15,397 nt of DNA from JBDTCS01 sp039923455. GTDB lineage: Bacteria > Bacteroidota > Ignavibacteria > Palsa-1295. This document shows, piece after piece, positions 7,758-14,716 of this stretch (positions are counted from its first letter, which is position 1; each line of letters starts with the position of its first letter). The DNA lies in the NCBI GenBank assembly GCA_039923455.1, contig JBDTCS010000001.1:1-15397 (forward strand), read 5' to 3'. A program made the translations under genes and the position numbers. The notes under the pieces are model-generated. The model did not search any database. It was not told where the DNA came from and saw only the letters and a program-made list of their open reading frames with translations.

Positions 7758-8144
7758 TACATTTTTGGTAAGGGCTCGATTAGCCATCAAACTTACAACA
7801 GTATGGTGTAAAAATAATGCATTCTGTAGGTCGGAAACTGGAATCTTATTGCTCTTTATATCTTTGAATATTAGGTTAAGTTATGCTTAAATTTCTATCC
7901 CGCTCAAGAGTAGAAATTTGGCTGTTTTATAGTGCTGTGTAACTTCTGTTTTTTTGAGTTGTTACTTTAGTTGTTGTTTCTTCGCCGGATTCGAAATTCC
8001 GGTTCTTCTAATTCACGCATAGCCGGGAAATTCTTTTGACCCAGATTTTCATCTGAGCGCCTCTAGAGTGTATTTCGGAGGTGTGTGAAGGATCCAAATT
8101 GTGTACTCTGCTATATTTCTGTCAACGTGCTTATGTTCGACACC
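7758..8144. other. 387-bp divergent intergenic region between two secreted-protein genes
   Basis: No credible gene is seen here. The stretch is AT- and T-rich (for example a T7 run near 7950) compared with its flanks. It should hold the promoters of both divergent genes, but I cannot assign -35/-10 pairs with confidence. It contains the inverted repeat at 7889-7919 (listed separately) and a shorter imperfect palindrome at 7985-8002 (CCGGA ... TCCGG around TTCGAA). A GTG at 8085 and an ATG at 8133 are in frame with the 8145 gene but would extend its signal peptide unfavourably. Confidence 0.6.
7889..7919. repeat. Perfect 9-bp inverted repeat, candidate operator
   Basis: AAATTTCTA (7889-7897) and TAGAAATTT (7911-7919) are exact inverse complements separated by 13 bp. 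The site is about 130 bp upstream of the minus-strand start and 225 bp upstream of the plus-strand start. Perfect symmetry in a divergent promoter region suggests a dimeric-regulator site. No T-tract follows in either direction that would make it a clear terminator. Confidence 0.45.
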
Positions 8145-11100
8145 ATGAAAAGATCACGTCAGTTCTGCATTCTCCTACTTGTACTGCTCGGTACATTTTT
8201 CTCGCTCGGAGAAGAATCGTTTGGCCAGTCGGCCGCGCTCTCGAAGGATTATTGGGTTTCGTATTTGCCGAGTAAGCGTCCCCAAGCTGCTGTATGGCTG
8301 CTGATGTGTACGAACGTTCCAAACACGAAAGTGGAAATCATCTACACGATGGATTCCAACACGTATCGTGATAACGTTACGATCTCCCCCGGAAATCCAA
8401 AAGAGTACAAGATCATCAACGACAATGGCTATCTTGCGAAGCCGACCAAACCGGAGGTTGTCGAAGCACGAAGTGTGCACATCATCTCTTCGAACCCGAT
8501 CTCGCTACAGGGTTTCACGGATGAAAATAATAACGTCGGACTCTTCCTTGCGCTTCCGACTTCCTCACTTGGACAAAAGTATGTGATCGCCGCATACAAC
8601 GATCAACCATTCATCGCCGGCAACTGCCTCAATTGCTTTGATAGCTCCTCGAGTGCATTTGTGATTACGGCCATCGAAGACAATACTTCCGTTACGATCC
8701 ATGCAAACTCCCCCACAAAAGGTGGTCATAAAGCGGGTGATACATGGACAGTGAATCTTGGCCGCGGACAGACCTACTGGGTACAGGGTGCGGCTCTCGA
8801 TGATCAGGATGATCTTTCCAAATCTACCGTCACCGCTACAAAGCCCGTTGCCGTGATAGCCGGTTGCGAGATCATGCGCGCTCTGGACGCAATGGTTATT
8901 CAGGGTCACTTTGATTACAACGATTATATCGTCGAGCAGATGATCCCCGTCGAAGCATGGGGTACCGATTATGTATCTGCGCCATTCACGAACAAGCGTG
9001 GCACAAAGTATGATGTCTCCGGCGATCTCTATCGTGTCTTCGCCACAGAGCCAACGAATATTATCTTCAACGGCAGACAGCAGGCGCTCGGCACCTATTG
9101 GGAATTCCCACTCACGACCGATCCGGTGCACATCACCAGTGACAAGCCGATCATGGTTGTGCAATATGATTATTATGTAGATTTTCACTTTGCCAACGAG
9201 CCAAGAACGTCTAACAGTGAGATGGTCCTCGTGCCTCGTCACAACTGGCGAAAGAATGCAACCTTCAAAGTACCGACAGGATACGCGCTGACCTATTTCG
9301 CAGTTGCCGCGCACAAGGATAGCATCGAGAAGATCATGGTGCAAACTCCGGGCGCGGTGCTTGCTGCGCCGATCGGAAGCTTGCCACCCGGCCTCAAGTA
9401 TTATGCTGGTGATTACGCCATCCGCGTTGTGCAGCTTTCCAAACAGGGTCAGGCTGTCATAAGCGGTCCTTGCGATTTTGCAGTATACAACTACGGTACG
9501 CGTGACGATGACAACATCAAGGCAACCTACGGCTATGCTTCGGCTGCCGCTGCGAGCTTTGGTTCGATATCCAACTCCACGCCTCCAAAAATGAAGAAGG
9601 ATTCGACCTGCGTCACGTTTAACGTTACGCTGACAGATTCTTCCGATGACGGTCGTGGCATTGGTGACATGTATCTCCTAAACGATCCGAAGGGACTCAC
9701 CTATCGCAACACTCCTTATGTCAGCACAAACGTTGCGCTGAATATCGACAAGTATAGCTTTGGTTCAAAGACGGTCACCGCACACGTAACGGTTGTCAAT
9801 GCGTTGCTCGATGCTTTCGCTGCGCTGTATGTAACGAACCGTGCCGGTAAGGATACCGTCTTCACGTTCACCTATTCAGGCGTACAGATGACGACCAAAC
9901 CAGATTCTGCAGCAATGCTTGGTGTGCTCTTTGGCTCAAGCCAGTGCACAGATTACACGTTGACCAATAACGGAAAGAAGGCATTCCCGATCGAACAGAT
10001 TTCATTCCAATCGGCTACGAATCACATGGCCTCCGCATTCACGCTGACGACATCGGTGCCGTTGCCAACGATCGTCAAGCCCGGCCAAACCATCACCATA
10101 CATGTGTGTTATACACCAACCGATATTGATGTACTACATACCGATACCCTTCAAGTTGTTACGGCATGTTATGCTGCGAACCTTGCAGCTGTGCTCGGTA
10201 GTGGCGATGTGCCGATCATCCTTTCCAATGACGTTGAATTTGGTAATGTGGTTATCGGTTACACCCGTTGCCTCAAGAACGTACGCATCGAGAATAAGAG
10301 CTTTACGAAAGATATGATTCTTACAAAGAATCTATTCTTCAATTCGCCAGTCTTCTCACTTGACCCTGTTGATCTTGCTCGACTGCCGATCACGATTAAG
10401 CCACAAGGGTTCGTGCTTCTGACGGTTTGCTACACTCCTACGAAGCCTGGCTACGATACCACGCAGACACTTTGGGGTAGTAATATCCCGATGCCGTATA
10501 CGCATAACCTCCGTGATATTTCGATCCTCACCGGACATGCTATTAAGGCAGGCGTCAATTGGGATCTTAACACACAGACCGCTGCAACGGTCTGCACGAG
10601 AGATACCACCTTTGCGCTTCAACTTGTGAATTCGGGTGATGCAAATGCAAACATCGACAGTTTGAGACTTGGTGGACCTGATGCCTCGGAGTTTACCATT
10701 ATAAAGGTTGGATCTCAAGTGTCGTTTGACAAATTCCCGCTCACAAGCAAGTCGCAGATTCCTGTGTTGGTCAGGTTTGTTGCTAATACATCAGGTGCGA
10801 ACCCATGGCGCCTCAGACATGCAAGCATGCTCGTCTATAGCACAAGCGGAACGAGCGACACCGAGATTGTCAATTTCACTTCGAGTGTCAGTCACCCGGT
10901 TCTGACAGCCAACGCGGCTTCTCTGGATTTTGGTGAGACCGACCCAGGCACGACTTTGACATCGAGCTTCAAGATCGATAACTTGCAGGGTTCATCTCCA
11001 CTTACGATCCAAGATTGGACTGTTAGCGATCCGACCTTCACTGTCACTGGTATCACGAAGGGCCAAGTGCTCCAAACGACCGATGTGGTGACGATCACGG

Positions 11101-12368
11101 CTCAAGCGAATTCAGCTGTTCCTGGTAAGTTCACAGGTACACTTACGCTGATCGGTAGCGAGTGCGCAGGTAGCATCCAATTGCCGATGGTAGCGAACTT
11201 TGCGAGTCGGCAGGTTACCGCAACCGGTGCGCAGTATGACACCACCTGGACCTGCGAGTCGAATCAAAACTTTGTCACCTTCTGCAATCGCGGTTCAAAG
11301 CCGGTGAAGCTTACGGGTGTGCAGATCAGCGGCATCGACTTCAACGGTTCCGCGAGTACGAACTCGGATCAATTCGTCTTTGGCAATCCGGGTGGACTCG
11401 GAACGCTTGCCAGCGACAGCCTCTTGCTCGTCTCTAATGGAGGCATCACACTAAAGCAAGATAGCTGCATTGATATCAAGGTACTCTTTAATGCTTCGAA
11501 GCTCGGACCTGCAAGCGCAGTTGCGACCTTCTTGTATGATTCAGGCGACGGACGCACACTCACGCTGGATCGTCATCTGACAGCGAATGCGAAGAACTTG
11601 CCTGTTACGATTTCGACAGTTCAGCCGAGCGCACTGCCGTATACAGATTTCGTCGACAAGGTCGTGAACATTCCGATCGAGATCAAAGAAGATCTCTCGA
11701 CCGGTAATATCTACGGATATGACTTCGATGTGAAGTTCAACTCCGATATGTTCGATATCGTCCGTGTCGATCCGGGTCCGATGGGATACCCGATCATCAC
11801 GAACTCCGGACAGATCAAATCGAATGACACCAACTATGTTGTCTTGCATGTACGCGCAATGGGCACCTCGCAGATCGCCGCTGGTCAGCACATGCTCGCG
11901 AATGTTGTGCTCGCAACGAAGCTTGCGAAGCAGGACACCACGGCTATCATCCCAATGAACCTTCAGTTCTTCCGTAAGGATGGCTCGTCGATCTGCTACA
12001 CGCCATTTACACCGGATCCTTCGCTGTACATTCAGCAGAAGCTCTGTGGTGAGGCGACGATCCAGAAACAGATCGGTGGCGGTCTGACGCTGGTGAATCT
12101 CCTCGAGTCTTCGCCGAATCCGTTCAAGGGCTCGACGAACATTCACTTCCTCGTCAACCGCGATAAAACTCCGGTTACCGTTGAGGTGTTTAACGAACTC
12201 GGTCTGAGCGTTGCGAAGGTTGTCGATGGCGTCCTCTATAACAAGGGCGACTACAGCGTCCGCTTTGACGCGTCCCAGATCCCAAGCGGCACCTACTATT
12301 GCCGCGTCTCTGGTGGCGAAGCAAAGAGCACCTGGACCGAATCCAGCAGACTCATACTCTCGAAGTAA
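8145..12368 (+). CDS. Giant surface protein: IgGFc-binding-like domain, ASH-like repeats, cohesin-like module, T9SS sorting domain
   Basis: 1407 residues from the ATG at 8145, which starts a clean signal peptide (M-K-R-S-R, hydrophobic core, 'S-F-G-Q' near 28). Residues about 30-470 match the IgGFc-binding N-terminal family pattern ('KDYWVSYLP', 'VHIISSNPISLQGF', 'LPTSSLGQKYVIAAY', 'FVITAIEDNTSVTI', 'ATKPVAVIAG'). These proteins are adhesin- or mucin-associated in animals and common in secreted bacterial proteins of this group. Residues about 590-1150 hold roughly five ASH/choice-of-anchor-like beta repeats of about 108 residues, with cysteines at 601, 709, 817 and 1037 in equivalent places and 'V-C-Y-T-P-T' at 654 and 761. 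About 1150-1290 is cohesin-like ('YGYDFDVKFNSDMFDIV'). About 1318-1407 is the type IX sorting domain ('ESSPNPFKG', 'FNELGLSV', 'SGTYYCRV', ending I-L-S-K). It is probably monocistronic, with its own terminator. A surface-adhesion role is inference; IgG binding is not implied. Confidence 0.85.
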   Translation: MKRSRQFCILLLVLLGTFFSLGEESFGQSAALSKDYWVSYLPSKRPQAAVWLLMCTNVPNTKVEIIYTMDSNTYRDNVTISPGNPKEYKIINDNGYLAKPTKPEVVEARSVHIISSNPISLQGFTDENNNVGLFLALPTSSLGQKYVIAAYNDQPFIAGNCLNCFDSSSSAFVITAIEDNTSVTIHANSPTKGGHKAGDTWTVNLGRGQTYWVQGAALDDQDDLSKSTVTATKPVAVIAGCEIMRALDAMVIQGHFDYNDYIVEQMIPVEAWGTDYVSAPFTNKRGTKYDVSGDLYRVFATEPTNIIFNGRQQALGTYWEFPLTTDPVHITSDKPIMVVQYDYYVDFHFANEPRTSNSEMVLVPRHNWRKNATFKVPTGYALTYFAVAAHKDSIEKIMVQTPGAVLAAPIGSLPPGLKYYAGDYAIRVVQLSKQGQAVISGPCDFAVYNYGTRDDDNIKATYGYASAAAASFGSISNSTPPKMKKDSTCVTFNVTLTDSSDDGRGIGDMYLLNDPKGLTYRNTPYVSTNVALNIDKYSFGSKTVTAHVTVVNALLDAFAALYVTNRAGKDTVFTFTYSGVQMTTKPDSAAMLGVLFGSSQCTDYTLTNNGKKAFPIEQISFQSATNHMASAFTLTTSVPLPTIVKPGQTITIHVCYTPTDIDVLHTDTLQVVTACYAANLAAVLGSGDVPIILSNDVEFGNVVIGYTRCLKNVRIENKSFTKDMILTKNLFFNSPVFSLDPVDLARLPITIKPQGFVLLTVCYTPTKPGYDTTQTLWGSNIPMPYTHNLRDISILTGHAIKAGVNWDLNTQTAATVCTRDTTFALQLVNSGDANANIDSLRLGGPDASEFTIIKVGSQVSFDKFPLTSKSQIPVLVRFVANTSGANPWRLRHASMLVYSTSGTSDTEIVNFTSSVSHPVLTANAASLDFGETDPGTTLTSSFKIDNLQGSSPLTIQDWTVSDPTFTVTGITKGQVLQTTDVVTITAQANSAVPGKFTGTLTLIGSECAGSIQLPMVANFASRQVTATGAQYDTTWTCESNQNFVTFCNRGSKPVKLTGVQISGIDFNGSASTNSDQFVFGNPGGLGTLASDSLLLVSNGGITLKQDSCIDIKVLFNASKLGPASAVATFLYDSGDGRTLTLDRHLTANAKNLPVTISTVQPSALPYTDFVDKVVNIPIEIKEDLSTGNIYGYDFDVKFNSDMFDIVRVDPGPMGYPIITNSGQIKSNDTNYVVLHVRAMGTSQIAAGQHMLANVVLATKLAKQDTTAIIPMNLQFFRKDGSSICYTPFTPDPSLYIQQKLCGEATIQKQIGGGLTLVNLLESSPNPFKGSTNIHFLVNRDKTPVTVEVFNELGLSVAKVVDGVLYNKGDYSVRFDASQIPSGTYYCRVSGGEAKSTWTESSRLILSK

Positions 12369-12392
12369 GAGCCCGCGATTGGTTTTTGAGAA

Positions 12393-12424
12393 AGCATCCC
12401 GGAGTTTTCCGGGGTGCTTTTTTT
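12393..12424 (+). terminator. Strong intrinsic terminator after the giant surface-protein gene
   Basis: The stem AGCATCCCGG (12393-12402) pairs with CCGGGGTGCT (12409-12418) over ten positions with a single T-G wobble. The loop is AGTTTT, and the T-run continues to 12424. It begins 25 bp after the stop codon at 12368. Confidence 0.93.
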
Positions 12425-12687
12425 ATGCGCTTGATCGCAATCAGCACGGGCTGAATTCTTTCTCCCCTTTTTGAGTTCTTCGGGTGATCACTCTCGGTAG
12501 CTATAGGATGCTCGCGCTCGTGCGGATGTGCGAAAGTCCGAAATAGAAGACCAGAAGACTAGTACCGAAAGTGTGTCAGCGTGTTAGGTTGATGCGAAAG
12601 ATGTCAAAGCGGGCTACCCACGCAGAGCGCTTCGCATTCCAGAAAAACAGGATCGTCGTTTTCATTAAATCAGTGCTTTCCATCAAA
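12425..12687. other. Intergenic stretch before the exported 224-residue protein
   Basis: Together with the terminator this makes a gap of about 320 bp without a convincing gene. The reading frame of the next gene is open upstream to a GTG at 12571, but that N-terminal extension is basic and lacks a signal peptide, so I treat it as untranslated. The only structure I see is the inverted repeat at 12592-12637. No clear promoter hexamers stand out. Confidence 0.5.
12592..12637. repeat. Inverted repeat with nested hairpin in the leader of the 12688 gene
   Basis: ATGCGAA (12592-12598) and TTCGCAT (12631-12637) are perfect complements. Between them GCGGG (12609-12613) can pair with CC and CGC (12617-12623) with a small bulge. 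It lies about 50 bp upstream of the ATG at 12688. This could be an RNA leader structure or a protein-binding site; the arms are short enough that chance is possible. Confidence 0.3.
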
Positions 12688-13362
12688 ATGCGAGTAGCTA
12701 TATTCGTTCTATTGTGCGTCGTTTCCATTACTTCTTTTGCACAAGCCCAAACGACCGAGAAGATAGACCCCCTCACAGTGATCCAACAACGTGCGGTCGA
12801 TCTTGCCGATCGTGCGATGCATCGTTCCAGTGGTCGTGCTGAGAGTTTTAATCATGAGCGATCGGATGTCAACGACTTTCGTCCGCTCGATCCGAAGAAT
12901 CTCGATAGCGTTCACATTACAGCTTCGCGAACTCGTGTTCGTGCATTCCTTGATTTTCTCGGCCGGTACCGTGATACGAGCACGATTGTGATTCAGCAGT
13001 TGGAGGATTCGCTCAGCGTGCTTCGATCCGAAATGCCAAAGCAATACCGTGAGACGTTTCTGCGCAGATTCTACAAAGCGTATTCGGAAGACGTGAAGGA
13101 ATTCGATGCCTATACGATGGGAGTCTCAGAGCTATATAAGAGCGTCCTTGTCGTACTCGATTTTGTGCAGCACGCACACTATCATGTGGTCGGCGATCAA
13201 CTCGAATTCACCAAACGTCCCGATTACGAGACCTACCTAAAGCTGCTGAAGAATATTGACGTGCTCAATAAGCAGGTGACTAAGAGCATGCTCCACTCGC
13301 AGAAAGCCAATGGAAACCTTCATCAGGCGATGGAGCAACTCGTCGAAGATCCCAACGAGTAA
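12688..13362 (+). CDS. Exported helical protein of unknown function
   Basis: 224 residues from the ATG at 12688, which begins a good signal peptide: 'MRVAIFVLLCVV' then 'A-Q-A-Q' near residue 21. An in-frame GTG at 12571 would add 39 residues before the signal sequence and is unlikely. The mature part (about 203 residues) is charged and predicted by eye to be mainly alpha-helical, with long amphipathic stretches such as 'RTRVRAFLDFLGRYRD' (about 92-107) and helix-forming segments around 110-155 and 185-220. There is no sorting domain at the C-terminus, which ends '..E-Q-L-V-E-D-P-N-E', so it probably stays in the periplasm. No lipobox is seen, and I recognise no family. It is flanked by structured intergenic DNA on both sides, so it is probably transcribed alone. 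Confidence 0.75.
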   Translation: MRVAIFVLLCVVSITSFAQAQTTEKIDPLTVIQQRAVDLADRAMHRSSGRAESFNHERSDVNDFRPLDPKNLDSVHITASRTRVRAFLDFLGRYRDTSTIVIQQLEDSLSVLRSEMPKQYRETFLRRFYKAYSEDVKEFDAYTMGVSELYKSVLVVLDFVQHAHYHVVGDQLEFTKRPDYETYLKLLKNIDVLNKQVTKSMLHSQKANGNLHQAMEQLVEDPNE

Positions 13363-13375
13363 CTACACAGCTAAC

Positions 13376-13451
13376 CGAACTGATCGCTCGTGGCTAAACT
13401 CATAGCTGGTTACTAAACTCAAAGCTCGTTACTAAACTCATAGCTTGGAGC
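13376..13451. repeat. Four units of a 19-bp tandem repeat
   Basis: Three close copies of TAAACTCATAGCTSGTTAC begin at 13395, 13414 and 13433. A more degenerate unit precedes them at 13376, and a fragment (TGAAC) follows at 13452. The period is exactly 19 bp. The array starts 13 bp after the stop codon of the upstream gene and ends about 95 bp before the next start. There are no spacers, so it is not a CRISPR array. Confidence 0.85.
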
Positions 13452-13460
13452 TGAACGTGT

Positions 13461-13528
13461 GCTATTTTCGAAGTCAGAAGTTCGCGCGCATTTTTCTTGC
13501 GCCGAACCCACGTGTCTGACTTCATAGC
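13461..13528. repeat. Long imperfect hairpin directly after the tandem repeats
   Basis: Three paired blocks are nested. GCTAT (13461-13465) pairs with ATAGC (13524-13528), GAAGTCAGA (13470-13478) with TCTGACTTC (13515-13523), and GTTCG-C-GCGCA (13480-13490, one bulged C) with TGCGC-CGAAC (13498-13507). The loop is TTTTTCT. Nineteen pairs can form over 68 nt. It might act as a transcript end or processing signal, or be a small repetitive element. The U-run is in the loop rather than after the stem, so it is not a standard terminator on this strand. Confidence 0.75.
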
Positions 13529-13546
13529 TAAACCCGCACGAGCAAC

Positions 13547-14716
13547 ATGTCTGTTCTAATTCGGCAGATCACTTCCAATCAGGACAAGAAGAAATTCATT
13601 CGATTGCTTTGGGATATCTACGCGGACGACCCAAACTGGGTGCCACCGCTCGAGATGGATCGCCTGAAGTTGATCGATGAAAAAAAGAACCCGTTCTATG
13701 CACACGCCGACGTTGCATGGTTTCTGGCCGAGCGTAACGGCATGCCTGTGGGGCGGATTGCCGCAATTGTGAATCACAATCACAATGCATTCTGGCATGA
13801 TAAAACCGGTTTCTTCGGATTTTTCGAGTGCGAAAATAATCTGACAACCGCCCGTCAACTCTTTGATGCTGCGGAAGCTTTTCTGAAGCAGCGTGGAATG
13901 ACTTCGGTTTGGGGACCGGCTAATCCATCTTCGAACGACGAGATGGGATTACTTATCGAAGGCTTCGACCGGCCACCGGTGATGCTGATGACATACAACC
14001 CACACTACTACCCCGCGCTCGTCGAGCAATGCGGTTACCACAAAATCAAAGATCTCTATGCGTGGCTACTATCACAAGAGAACTCACGCTCACCAAAACT
14101 CGAGCGCGTAGTGAAGGCATTGAAAGAGCGCTCGCAGATCACGATTCGCTCATTTCGAAAAGATAAATTTGACGAAGAAGTCGGTCACATCAAACGCATT
14201 TATAATGCTGCCTGGGAGCGCAACTGGAGTTTCGTCCCATTCACCGAAGCCGAGATTGATTTTCTCGCAAAAGATCTCAAGCAGATCTACGATCCCGATG
14301 TCGTGCTCTTCGCGGAACAAGCCGGCAAGACGATCGGCTTCTCACTTTCGCTTCCCGATATCAATCAAGCATTTCACGCAGGGCCGAAGATCCCGCCCGG
14401 TGTGATGAACTTGCCCATCGGCGTTTGGAATTTGATGACAAAGAAAAAGCATATCGATACCTTGCGCATTCTTGTGCTCGGCGTTTTGCAAGAGCATCGC
14501 CGGTCAGGTGTCGATGCAATGCTCTACTGGGAAACGATGGAGCGCGCCAAGAAAAAAGGCTATCAGTTTGGCGAAGCGTCATGGGTGCTGGAAGACAATG
14601 TGCAAATGAACCGTGCTGCCGAAATGATGCAAGGCTCAAAGTACAAGACCTACCGAATGTACGAAAAGGCACTAAGCGGTATCAGTCCTACGCAAACTGC
14701 CGTTCAAACGACATGA
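13547..14716 (+). CDS. GNAT-superfamily-like protein with two acetyltransferase-type halves
   Basis: 389 residues. The sequence resembles a widespread uncharacterised GNAT family. The first half (about 1-175) has 'PFYAHADVAWFLAERNGMPVGRIAAI' (49-74), a GNAT-style beta pair ending in V-G-R-I, and the family signature 'VWGPANPSSNDEMGLLIEGF' (121-140) followed by 'PPVMLMTYNPHYYPALVEQCGYHKIKDL'. The second half (about 195-375) has 'VVLFAEQAGKTIGFSLSLPDINQAF' (252-276) and a motif-A-like 'LRILVLGVLQEHRRSGVDAML' (306-326), where the usual Q/R-x-x-G-x-G/A acetyl-CoA loop reads R-R-S-G-V-D-A. A soluble cytosolic acyltransferase is expected; the substrate is unknown. The start ATG at 13547 has no Shine-Dalgarno. 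The stop TGA overlaps a downstream ATG (ATGA at 14713), so it was probably once translationally coupled to the methyltransferase that is now a pseudogene. Confidence 0.75.
   Translation: MSVLIRQITSNQDKKKFIRLLWDIYADDPNWVPPLEMDRLKLIDEKKNPFYAHADVAWFLAERNGMPVGRIAAIVNHNHNAFWHDKTGFFGFFECENNLTTARQLFDAAEAFLKQRGMTSVWGPANPSSNDEMGLLIEGFDRPPVMLMTYNPHYYPALVEQCGYHKIKDLYAWLLSQENSRSPKLERVVKALKERSQITIRSFRKDKFDEEVGHIKRIYNAAWERNWSFVPFTEAEIDFLAKDLKQIYDPDVVLFAEQAGKTIGFSLSLPDINQAFHAGPKIPPGVMNLPIGVWNLMTKKKHIDTLRILVLGVLQEHRRSGVDAMLYWETMERAKKKGYQFGEASWVLEDNVQMNRAAEMMQGSKYKTYRMYEKALSGISPTQTAVQTT

Noticed and set aside
7889..7919. On the minus strand the dyad contains AATTTCTACTCTTG, the same 14 bases as the start of a Cas12a direct repeat.
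   Set aside because: It is a single copy with no second repeat, no spacers and no cas genes, and the dyad arms extend differently from a Cas12a repeat stem. Coincidence is the better explanation.
8036..8076. A promoter TTGACC with TATTTC before the giant gene.
   Set aside because: The spacing is about 29 bp, too long for a sigma70 pair and not a fit to the Bacteroidota -33/-7 spacing.
8565..9344. A 259-codon open frame on the minus strand.
   Set aside because: It lies antisense to the IgGFc-binding-like domain, and its translation has no signal, motif or normal composition.
13376..13451. CRISPR array.
   Set aside because: The 19-bp units are directly adjacent with no unique spacers, and there are only four of them.
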